64,000 nt of DNA, taken from assembly GCA_017590115.1 (NCBI GenBank), contig JAGGNK010006892.1, positions 13,493,736-13,557,735 of the forward strand, written 5' to 3'. Shown in pieces: positions 38,417 to 49,200 of this stretch (its first letter is position 1; the number at the start of each line of letters is the position of its first letter). This DNA is from Montifringilla adamsi (Eukaryota; Chordata; Aves; Passeriformes; Passeridae). The position numbers were made by a program, and so were the translations under genes. The notes below the pieces were generated by a model. That model worked only from the letters and a program-made list of their open reading frames with translations, was not told the origin of the DNA and made no database searches.

Positions 38417-39825
38417 GATCCTAAATATATCTAATTTCATACCTACATCATAGGGCCCCTGTGTAGTCACTGCCCTTGGGTTTTTCCATATGCTGGTCTT
38501 TCTGCTCAGTCTCATAGTGCCTTTCAAATACTCAGTTTTCAGTTTGCTCTTTCCCATGAGGCTGATAAACATACATAACCTGTCTTCTCTTTTTCTTAAC
38601 AGTTAGAAAGTTCTGTGAACCTTCCCAAAGTTGTGCTTGTGTGGTTCCTTTAGTGTTTCTGTCAGTGACTTATGAGTTCACATTTTTTGCTACTGTCTGC
38701 CTTACTGCTCATTAGGGTTAGTGTATTTCATATTCCCTTTAGTACTTTTTCTCCTTCTTGTCTTTGTCTCAGTCATAACAGGATATCATTGCAAACCACA
38801 CTTTTACGTTCAGGGTATCCCTACCACCAATGTGTCCAATCCCTAGGACTTACTCCTTCCTTTGGCAGCCCCATCCCAAATGGAACTCTAGGCTCCACCT
38901 CCCTGCTTTTGCCAGTGATTTCTGTTGATGACTGAGTAGTTACAATTTAAACATGGTTTATAGTTTTATAAAATAATTATGAATGTTGTAGTGTATTGTA
39001 GTAAATCATTGAATACCATATATCATGCTCAAACAATGGAAAAGACTCCCCAGGGATTTTTAAAAATTTATTTTATAAAATAGGTGTTATATAAAAGAAG
39101 CTGTTCAATATGGTTGAAGATAAATGCTCCCATGAAAAACAGTATTTTTAGTTTGAATTCAGTCATTAGATTAATTCTAAAAGAAGGTTGCATTATATTT
39201 CCAAGGAAGTAATCTGAAGGGGTAAAAAATTGCAATGCAGGATTATGCTCTTTATTAAATAAAGCACCTGAATAGTCCAGCACTTTGAGGTGGAATTTGT
39301 CAGATTACCATGTGTACCGTTGGTTTAATGTGGTGCTGGGTGAGAATGATAAAATTCTCTCATGTAAAGAGTATGCCAGCATAGGAACAAAATATAAAGG
39401 GAGGGAGGTTACTGCTGAGAGGAGTGCTCAGCTGAACAGCAAAGAAAAGTATGGGTGGATAGATACATAAAATAAATCAGGGAGTATTACTTTATTAGAA
39501 AGCTTTTCTGAGCTCTTCCCTAGCTGTTGTGTGCAGGCTGTGCTGCTGTTATGCTCCAGATGCACAGCTATTAAGATAAGGGGGATGGACGCTGAGGAGT
39601 GGGTTGACAAGCATCCTGTTTCAGCCTTAGCAGCAGCATCCATCTGGTCTCCCTGTGGTGTCAGTGGAGGCAAGGGCTTGCTTATCTTTCACTTCAACAG
39701 CTGAATGGGCTACACTTAGAGCTTAAAGTGTCCTTGGATGTTTTCTAAGAGTTTTGCAGCAAAATCAGAGTTCTTGATCTCATCTTATTGATGTGAAAAA
39801 TAAGAAAATGAGATCACATGTGACA

Positions 39826-39952
39826 GAATATTGTGACTTGAAAGGGACCCACAAGGACTATTAAATCCTGAAGCTCTGAAGTGAACGGCCCATATGGCAA
39901 TTGATCCCACAACCTTGATGTTGCTAGCACCAGGCTCCAACCAGCTGGTCTG
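39826..39952 (-). mobile_element. tRNA-Ile/CR1-type SINE (TguSINE1-like), minus strand
   Basis: Read on the minus strand, 39952-39885 resembles a degraded isoleucine tRNA. The + strand shows the complement of the tRNA-Ile 3' half and anticodon region (ggcccatatgg...ttgatcccacaaccttgatgttgctagcaccaggctccaaccagctg). It then continues (39884-39826) into a CR1-type 3' tail (the complement of 'aatattgtgacttgaaagggacccacaagga'). A tRNA-Ile head joined to a CR1 tail is the organisation described for the songbird SINE family TguSINE1. It is not a functional tRNA gene, because the cloverleaf is mutated and the sequence runs straight into the CR1 tail. It supports a passerine source. Confidence 0.75.
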
Positions 39953-40586
39953 TGTACACACTAGTCACATGAATGCCAGGAGGACACAGCTGTGTGTGGA
40001 GGCTGAAGTAGTTCAGGCATAACCTTAAAGTGGGCCTTTACCAGCCCTAGTGCTGTAAGGGAGCTTCCATGCCAGGCTGCTTGTCCTGCTGGAGGATGTA
40101 CTGGAGCAGCTGCCCAAAATGCTGACCTCTATGTGTCAGGCTCTGTGAGGCACCCTTGCAGCTTCTGGCAGAGCTGCACCCTTTGCTTGCTGAGGATCCT
40201 GGGTGCCTGCATGAGCAGGCAAAGATACGTGTGGGGCTTCTCAGCCTTCTCTCAGACCTGTGTTTGAGCTGGGTGTTTCCTTATGGGTTACTGCTCAGGA
40301 GCCTGTGGCCTCTATAGATAATGAATTTTCTGCTGGCATCATCCCTTCAAAGGCTAAAGCAGCCACAAAATGAGATGAAGGGCATCATTGCCCATTTTCC
40401 GCTTCTTTTCTCTAGAATATATTAGCATGGTTTGCAGTGTAACTTTTGTTGGCTTCTTGTTAAGATTTTAGTTCACAAAGTAAACATTACTTTTAAACAT
40501 TGTTAACTAACTTCATCATATAATTCTGTTGTAACTGTATTTTGAATTAGTATTGCCTTTATTGTGCACTGTATGTGTTTGTGTAG

Positions 40587-41053
40587 GTTCAATCCCACCA
40601 CGCTCACAGTAAAGAATTTCTTTGTAATCTTCAATCTAAACTGATTTAAATCTCTTTCAATTTAAAGCCTTCACCCCTTGTCCTGCCCAATACATGCCAT
40701 TGTAAAAAGTTCCTTTCCAGCTGACTGACTGGAAGGTCACAATTAAGTCTTCTCAGAGCCTCTTCCAGGCTGAACACAGAACTCTCTCAGCCTGTCTTCA
40801 TATGAGAGGTGTTCCAGTCCTCAGATCACCTTCATTGCCCTCTTCTGTACCAACTCCAGCAGGTCCCTGTCCTCCCTCTGCTGGGACCCCAGAGCTGAAG
40901 CAGCCCTGCAGGTGGGGTCTGAGCATAGCAGAGGGGCAGAATCCCCTCCCTGGCCCTGCTGCCCACCGCTGGGTGCAGCCCAGGACACGTTTGGCTCTCT
41001 GGGATGTGAGAGCACACTGACAGCTCATGGCCAGCCTCTCATCCATCAACATG
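40587..41053 (-). repeat. CR1 LINE internal 3' region, antisense, both ends truncated
   Basis: About 465 bases read as the complement of CR1. Recognisable blocks include 'caccacgctcacagtaaagaatttctt', 'cccttgtcctgcccaatacatgcc', 'gagcctcttccaggctgaacacagaactctctcagcctgtcttca', 'ctccagcaggtccctgtcctccctctgctgggaccccagagctg' and 'gcagcccaggacacgtttggctctctggg'. The terminal CR1 segment of about 150 bases, expected at lower coordinates, is missing, so the 3' end was lost after insertion. The overlapping ORFs on both strands (40798-41052 and others) belong to this repeat. Confidence 0.92.
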
Positions 41054-41642
41054 TTTAAACCAACTCACTTAAAAGCTCTAGAAAAACTTTTCATATCCTT
41101 AAAACCTACTTACTGTGTTCAGGTCTAAGTGAGAAAGGAATCATTTTGATCTTTGTCCACTGGTTTCTTGTATTGGTTTTGTTCCAAGAATGTCCTTTTA
41201 AGGGTCAGTTTCTGCTGGCTTCTCTTTTCTTCTTTTTAATGAGAATTTTTTCCACTGCCTCTAAGACTTTTTCCAGTGCTTGTTTAATGTTTAAGATTGT
41301 CCCTGTACTGTTTTTCACGTGCCTTTGATGCCTACTCTGTGTTGCCTTAAATTGGTGATTACTAGGTGTTTCAGTTTCCCTACCTTTAAATAAACATCAG
41401 CTTTACAGATGAGGCTTACGTACCTTGTTGCTTGAAGAGATTATTTAATAGGTTTCTAAAACCAAACATCAAGATTCAAAAACCCTCACAACAAAACAAA
41501 CACAAAACAATAAAAATGCTTCTGCTTTTTTCCTGAAGGTATTAAGATTTTAATAGTTACCAAAATTGTACTTAATTTCCAGATGTTTTTAAAAAATAGT
41601 ATTCAAAGAAATACTAATAAGTTTATTCAGTTTAATGTTTGA

Positions 41643-41690
41643 GTTAGGAATGTTAGTTTGTTTTGGAATGTTTGTTAGGAACGTTAGTTG
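41643..41690. repeat. Short direct duplication
   Basis: GTTAGGAATGTTAGTTT (41643-41659) recurs as GTTAGGAACGTTAGTTG (41674-41690), an offset of 31 bases with two differences. It is a small local duplication. Confidence 0.65.
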
Positions 41691-43576
41691 GAGAAGCGCT
41701 TGGATGTAGATGGTTTTCTAGTCTCTGTAAGGATCAATACATAGCAATATAAATATAGCAGTGAGCCATGAGCATGTAAACAGTTCAAGCTTGGTGTGAA
41801 ATCTTGGAGAATAAAAATGTGGGAAACATGTTTATTAAGTCAGTTTTCAGAGCATATTTGTTCTTCAAGATTTTGGTGGAAACCAGCTCTTGACTATGGC
41901 AATGCCACTGTATGAGAGCTGCTCTGAACTTTTCAACCACTCTGTGTTTTCTGCAGCACAACTGACTAAATTTAGCTGTGTCCCACTAAAATAACAAGAG
42001 ATCGTTGGATACCAAGACAAGGTTCCAGTATTCACCAACATGTATTTGCAAATGAAAGCCAGATTTTTTCAGGCAATGGACTGATTTGTTCCAAAACTTG
42101 GTCACCTGTGAAGATCTGTTGTGTGGCAGACCATTACCTCAGCTGTTAAATAGAATGGGTTGGTAGCTCCAAATTATGGCATCAATACGTAAAGGAATAG
42201 TTATTTAAAATCTAGTGTTAAAATGATGGATCAAAACCTGAGGGAGTTCTTGAGTATTTAAATAAAAATACTTCAGAGAACTCAGATGAGCATGAAATTT
42301 TTCCAGGAAATAGATTTGCCACAGGCTTTTTTAATGCTCTCAGAGCTAAATATGCTGTAATATGCATTAGTTTTGTTGAGTGAAACTTTTATTTGCCTTC
42401 AGGTAAGGAAATATAAGAGGTCAGTGAATTTTTAGGGTGAAAAAACAGCAGCTTGTCACCAGCTAAAAGAATTTATTGAATGTAAATCTGACCTATGCAT
42501 AAGTTCTTTAAAAGAAAGAAAGGAGACTTTTATTGTACAAATTTTTTACACATCAAAAAAGCTAAAAGAAAAATTACTGTATGAAACAAAACTGTTCATA
42601 ATAGAAATAACAGAAATAAATGCAGGTTTTTTTTATATTGCCGTAAACCCTCTATACAATGTAAAATAAACTCTTAAATGTAGAGAGAAGAGAGTCCACA
42701 GAGGAGGGGATTTCCTTTGGGAGGAAAGAACTCTCAAAATTGCTGGACTTAATCTTTGTTATAACTAAAAACTTGGGGTTTAAGCTCTCTATTAATGTGT
42801 CTTTCACATATTCCTGACCTCACCAGCTAGAGAGAGCTGCCATGCTACTGTTTATTATTTTTTTGTCTCAAGTTGAGAAGATAGAATGTAAATGTTAGAA
42901 TATTTATTTAATTGTGTTAGAGTTTTAAGAATTAAATGAGTTTTTGTTTTAAAACCCAACAGTAGAAGGAAGGGGAGAGTAAATGTAAAAAGAAGCCAGT
43001 GTCAGACTTCCTAGCTTCATGGTTAAGAACAGTGAGTATTTCTTCCGTACGTTAGACATGGCTTTATCCATGGTTTGGGCTCCTTTTAGGCAGAGCTTTT
43101 TCTTTTGTCAGTTCTAGTGCAAAAAGGGTAGGAGGTTTGCAACTCTTCTTTAAAGCCAAGTGATTTAGCCATATTACATGTTGATGACTAAAAATTTTCA
43201 TCCCTTTGATTACTGAGGTTATAACCATCCTTTTAAAGTAGCTTTGTAAGAGTGAAGAAAAAAAGATAATTTGCATAAAATTTTAAAAGCTGATCAAGAA
43301 GATCTCTGAGCTGTAGAATACTATCAATGAAAAACTAAATGAGAAGAATATAATACTAGCCAGTGTGGGTTTGTGGAAATTAGATGTACAGTGAGTTATA
43401 TTTATAGATTTTGGTCAGAGCAGAACCTGGTTTGTAAATACATCTGTGGAATACACTAAAATTTCTACATGGCTTTTCGCTTGAGTATTCAGATTAGTAA
43501 ATTAACATGTTACAAATTAAATGGACCTCTGACAATGGCCTTAAGTTAAAACAAGAGATTCAGCGTGGATTTATAG

Positions 43577-43784
43577 GGAATTTTTCTGTGTGAGGGCAGT
43601 CAGGCTGTGGCACAGGCTGACCAGAGATGATGTGCAGTCTCCAGCCTTGGGGTTTTGGCATGGCTGGATGAAGCCCTGTGCAGCATGACCTCACCTCTGA
43701 GCTGACTCTTCTGTGAGCAGGAGGTTGGACCAGAGACCTCCTGATGTTCTTTCCGGTTGGAATGATCCTGTGACCCTATGAATG
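43577..43784 (+). repeat. CR1 LINE 3' end, sense
   Basis: This is a CR1 3' end with blocks 'gagggcagtcaggctgtggcacaggctgaccagag', 'ccttggggttttggcatggctggatgaagccctg' and the terminal 'gaggttggaccagagacctcctgatgttctttccggttggaatgatcctgtgaccctatga'. It is 5'-truncated and lies in the DDX10 sense direction. Confidence 0.88.
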
Positions 43785-44686
43785 CCCAGTGTTGTTCAGT
43801 GTGTTAGTGTCAAGCAGCAGGAGCAGCCTGATTAGGACATTGGCTTCTGAAATGCACTCCCAGCTCCAGCTCAGTGCCAACATACATGCACCCTCTGCAA
43901 AAGCTGCTTTTGTTTTCCATTGACAAGTATCCAAACCCTCTCTACCCCCTGCTTGGGGAAAAAAAAAGCAGGTCTTGACAGCATCTCCTGGTGATTGCTT
44001 CTCTGTCTTGTTTTTCTCTTGTGCTCCTTATTTCAGTCTCTGGACCTATTAACTTCAGAATCTTTTTGTGTCTTCATCGTTCTTTAGAGACTACAGTTTA
44101 TAATGCTGCCTGTGTGCTCCTGTGTCCTTATGTCAATCTTCTGCTTTCATAGCTGTCTTCTCAGGGCTCTGTTATAAATCCCTTGAGCAGGAACTTTGCT
44201 GCTATATTTGCTCAAGCCTGTAGCTGTAGTTAAAACGCTGACATTTCATACACCATTTTTCTATCAGAATTTTTCTGTCCAAAATTTTCCAGACTGTCCA
44301 AGTCAAAAGCTGCTTTGTAACATATGGTGTATTACTTTCTACCTGTGTTCGCTCTGCTTTTTAGGGGTAAAGTTTGAATATTACCACAGTTTTAGCAGAA
44401 AAATGAGAGAACCCAATGGTTACCTCAGTGAGTGGAGAATGTGCAGCTAAACCACGTGGAGTGGAGGAAATGGAAAACTTAAGTAAATAATTAGAAAAGC
44501 ATAAGTAAAAGTGATCAGAAACTTATATAAATTTGACTTGGGAGAGAAGGAATCGTAACATGGATGATCATGTTATGACCATGATGCATAGGTCTGCTTT
44601 GTTGGAGGAACTCCATGTAGACCTGACAGTACTTGGTCCTGGTGCCTTTTGTTGTCCCATATGGTGCACTTGTGGCCTTAAATGTA

Positions 44687-44811
44687 TTTTTTTTCTTCTC
44701 TTTTTTTTTTTCTTTTCTATACTTTAACATACCTGAAATAAGACAGCTGTGTTGTATCTGTGGTGTGGTTTTGGGTGTTTTTTCTTTTTTTTTTTCTTTT
44801 TTCTTTGTTTC
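44687..44811 (+). repeat. T-rich tracts
   Basis: Two pyrimidine tracts (44687-44718 and 44777-44810) are nearly pure T with scattered C. The second is immediately followed by CACAG (44811-44815), which resembles a splice acceptor, but nothing DDX10-like follows it. Confidence 0.7.
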
Positions 44812-46224
44812 ACAGCATGCATTAAATGCCCTGAATGTATTGAGTTGTTTGAGTCAGACAGCTTTGCACAAAGCGTTGGGGAATTGTTTCATTTTGATTT
44901 GGAGAGAAGAGGCTGACTTACTCAGAAAGGGATTTTGAAAAAAGCTAACACTTCTGTAGTTTGGGCAGTTGGGAGAAGAGAAAATGGCACATACCTGGCA
45001 AATGTCTCAAAAGGCCCTGAATTTAGACACCAACTTTGAAAATCTTGGTGGCTGTGTTTTCCTTTTCCCATGTCTGCAGTCAAACACTGCTTTTCTGAAA
45101 ACTTTGTGTAATATCTACCAGTATGTTTTGGCAGCATCATTGTGGTGAAATGGCACTAGGACTGCTGTAGCTGTAGCTTTCTCATTACTCCCATGAGTGA
45201 GCTGATGGGTAACTGCAGTTCAGACTTCTCTGTGTTGAGGTGCTGATCCTGTTAATGTCTCCTTTTATGTGGACTTGAGTCTAAATGTGCTGATGCCAGG
45301 GTGGCCTGTATTGCTCAGAGAAACTGAATTGTATTTCAGAAATATTTTTGTACTAGCATAAAAGAGTTTCAATACCAATGTCATCAGGATCACTAAGATA
45401 AGAAGAGGGAGCTATGTGCTTTTCTAGAGGATGTGCTCTCACTTGAATGTCTTTTGCTCATGAAATAAAGAATTAAGGGATGTTCAATTACAAGGACCTG
45501 ACTGTATAAATTAGAGATAGTACTTCAGTTGATGTAAGAATTAACCAAACAAGCAGCAATAAATGTAATTTGATTTAAATATCTTGGGCACTTCTGTATG
45601 GTGACAGATCTAGCAGGCAGCTTTGGATGGTTTTATCACTGCATTTAGGTCATTTTCCTGTAGCAGAATCTTTTTGGTTAAGAGAACTTTGCTATGGTTT
45701 CTGAATTGATGCAATTACTAAGCAAATGCTTTTGTAAAGTGTTTGTTGGTAATGGAATATGAAAGGGAGAAGATGTTTTAGCTTTCACTCCCCAGTTACT
45801 TTAGCAATTCTGAAGTTAGGAAAATTTTCATTTTAGTTTGTTAAGTGAATTTGATTTCATTTTAAGTCACTGAGAAATAAGAAGAATTGGATCTCTTAGT
45901 ATAATTTTAACTACCTTATTTCAGAGACAAATACTAACTGTTAAATTATTTAGCTGCATTATTCCTTTAAGAGTAATAAGTCTTGATAAAATATGAGCTT
46001 CAATCATTCCTGTAGTTTTATGATTTCCTTTAAGAGCAAGAAGAATTAATAGTATTTCATTCAGATTTTTCCTTTATTGTTTTCAATAACATGTAGAGTG
46101 AATACCACCAGTCTAACATACGTACATTAAAAATACCTAGATGGCTCAACATTAATCTTAAAATATTAAAAAATAAAAACAATAAAGGAGTTTGCTTTAA
46201 AACTGTACATCTTGTTTATTTCAG

Positions 46225-46281
46225 GAGAAGAGGCTAAAAGAAAAAGCAGCAAGGAGAGAAGCCAGGAATAAGAATGCACAG
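46225..46281 (+). CDS. DDX10: DDX10 internal exon (19 codons)
   Basis: This very short exon encodes EKRLKEKAARREARNKNAQ. It continues the previous exon's ...KEKHR into EKRLKE, matching the order in vertebrate DDX10 (KHREKRLKEREARRE type sequence). The length is 57 bases, phase 0 at both ends. The acceptor is CTTGTTTATTTCAG before 46225 and the donor is CAG|GTAAGG at 46281/46282. The peptide is strongly basic and probably extends the charged helix begun in the preceding exon. The next expected segment, an acidic DWSDDDD-type tail, is not visible in the remaining 17.7 kb and must lie downstream of the window. Confidence 0.93.
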
Positions 46282-49200
46282 GTAAGGGGTTTTGTTGTTT
46301 TGATCAAGCTACTGGTTGAGGTTTGAAACTGTTTTTAAGCTGTTTCATTCCTTCCTTTAATAAACATTGTTGTGATTAACTGTTTTTTAAAGGCATTTTC
46401 TGTTTGCTTGTCTTTTCTTACTCCCTTGCACTGATGTGGCTATAATAACTTGGTATAGAAGGATTCTGATAAGGCATGAATATATATGTTTTTGTGTGTA
46501 TAAATACATAAAATGTGTGGAAGCCTTTTGGAATTTCATCCTCTTCATTATGTATATCAGGTGAGTTGCAATTTCAGCTGAAGTACTGATGCTGTTTTCT
46601 TCTCTGACTTGGGTCATGTTTATAATTTGTAGGCAGTGAGTTAATTTTTTTGTGTGCCAAATGTCAGACCTACCTTTTTCTGCTGAACTTTTTTTAAACA
46701 GCAAGTATTTACATTGAAGTTCATTCCTTTCCCTCACCCCAAACAAAACCTTTGTTATCCTTTTCTTCATGTGTACATTGCTAATTTCCTAGAGGCTGTT
46801 CTAGTTTTTCATGTTGCTTGGTTTGCAATAAACTGAGGTTTCATTCAGCTGCAGTGATTTCTGGAATATGGACATGGTGATGTGTGACACTGCATCTACT
46901 TTTGCTACACATGAATAGTTACAGTTTCTTCTTGACAGTCGGCAAATATCTTATTCCCTTGAGAAAATCGATAATGTTCTTTGTCTGATTTTTGCAAGCT
47001 GGCTGTGCTCTGGGAGAGGCTTAAGTGTAGGAAGATGCTGCATTGTGTAACTCTGAAGTGGAAAGTAATTACAGTTTCAGATGAAAAGCCTAGTTATGCT
47101 CAGTTTTAAGTATGATTCTGCCTTCAAAGATGGCAAGCTGTGAGAGCTGTTGGCATCATGACTCCCCAATCAAGCAATAGAAATTTTCTGCCTGTAATTG
47201 AATGTATAAAGATGCATACTTTTTAATACATTTAGCAAGCATTTTAGGAAAATTGTGGAATGAATAATTAACAAACATCTTAATAAAGGCAGAAAACATT
47301 GATCAAATCAGGCTGTATCACATTCATGAATACTGTTTGTTAATTTTTCCTCTTTTTAGGGAAATAAAATGTTATTCAGCAGCTATGGAAAGAAATTTAT
47401 TTCTTTCAAAATTATGTGCTTGCTGATGTACATCTCCTATCCTGTTCTTGGCCAAGCGAATGAATGTGTCAATGCTTTTGGAAAGTGAATGAAGTTGATC
47501 CCTGTTGAGGAATAATTTTGCGGCGGGGGCTGTGTGTCTGTGGGCATGGTATGGGTTAAATGTGGAGCCTTAGCCCCAAGCCCTCACAGTTTTATACACT
47601 CTTGCCTCTCTTCTGTATAGCACTTGCATTTGGAAAGCTGATTTCCTAGTGCTGGTCTGGTGTGAGATTGGCACATGCTCTCCTCGAGGGTACCAGCTGT
47701 GCGAAGCTGCTATTGCTTTGACTTCATTTTATTCCGGAAGCACTTGTCTCGCTCTCTGCAATAAGGTGCAAGCCTCAGGAGCTGACATGTCTCCTTGATG
47801 AAAACTGTTGGGCTTTTTCTGTTGTTTAGAGGCTATTCTTGCCAGAACTCTGTGCAGCCAAGTCCTGTCATTTTCAGTGTGGCTCATTTCAGGGAAAATG
47901 CTTCCACTGGGAATGGCTGCCAGCTTGGACCTGGGCTGTTCACGCCTGGAAGTGGAAGGGAGCAGTAGACAGTAGATAAAGGTGCCAGTTTCTGTCTGCT
48001 GGGTGTCTGAGGAATTAATTAAGAACACTGCCTGCTTCTCAGGATCTTAGACATGAGGCCATAGTAGTTAAAGTTCTGCATAGTCTGTGTGGGATATGAC
48101 TCAAGCAGCTTGTACAAGATACCCAGGGGAATAAAGAAGGAGAAAACGGTAAAACACAGAAATTATTGGAAGGTAAACCAGTTTAGAAAATATATGCTGC
48201 CTAAATCAGGAGTTCAGAAAATGTTAACATTTTCACTAGTGCTTGCATAATATGGCTTGTGACCCACTTACTCTGCTATACACTACTCCTTTGGTAATTA
48301 GTAATGTTTTCTTGAAAGGGAAAGCAATAAGGAGAGCTAAAAAAAGTAGAAAAGGTATTTTTAGCCATGTTAATGCAGTTTAGCAGCTGGAAAAAAGGAC
48401 TAGATCAACAATTATGAGTAGCCAGTCACTTCAGAGCAGCTGTGGTCATAATTTGTTTTCCACATCTATCTGCTTTATCCTCTTGTTTGTTTTATTAACC
48501 GTCTCCCTCAGGTTACAAACTCCTTGGGTTACAAAGTATTATTTTGCTGTCTTTCATTAGTACACAGCCCACCAGTTCTGACATGACCAAACCAGAAATT
48601 TATTTTCCTGTTCTCAGTATTAAATAATAATTCTTTGTGAATTTAGGGGAAAAAAAAAGACAAGAAAAAATACAGGAGAGAAGGATGTCCTCTCTTTTCC
48701 TCTTGTGCTGCAGATGCAATTGCAGGGAATATTTTGCTGAGCCTTTGTCATGCTGGGGTAGGCCAGGCTTGCTGCAACTGGAGTTGACTAACCAGATTTT
48801 GGCACGCTCTGCTGAGTGTGCCTGAGCAGGAGATTAGATGAGTAGGTAGCTGCAGTGTTATTGACTCCACCTTGGATAAATCTCCATGCAATAAATAAAC
48901 TAAGTAAGAAACAAAGACTCCTAAAGGATGCTTTGGAGAAAGTATTTCTAGGTATTTATGACCATTAATTAATTTCTCATGCAAAAGGCTGTGAAAACAG
49001 ATAAAAGAAGTCTTCTCATATATTCTTATTGAAGAAAAACTGGAAATTTAGTGTTTCAGAGTTTTTTTTAAATCTTAAGATGTTTAATTATCTCCTATTT
49101 TATGAGAATTTGATGTGATATGTACAAATGAAGTGTTCTAAGATGAAAAGAAGCACATGCTTTGTCCTCACTCAGTACTGATTAAATTATAGTCCTCAAA

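Larger units (their letters stand above)
32568..46224 (+). other. DDX10: DDX10 intron, 13.7 kb
   Basis: This is a complete intron with donor GTAAGT and acceptor CATCTTGTTTATTTCAG. It holds one SINE, two CR1 fragments, several small inverted or direct repeats and T-rich tracts near 44687-44811, all listed separately. A GC-richer unassigned stretch at about 39960-40320 lies between the SINE and the first CR1 piece. No other gene was recognised on either strand. Confidence 0.85.

Noticed and set aside
39885..39952. Possible tRNA-Ile gene on the minus strand
   Set aside because: The sequence is mutated in paired stems and runs directly into a CR1-type tail, so it is a SINE rather than a tRNA gene.
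40798..41052. Overlapping short ORFs on both strands
   Set aside because: They are within an antisense CR1 fragment. This region of CR1 is close to its 3' UTR and gives no recognisable reverse-transcriptase motif.
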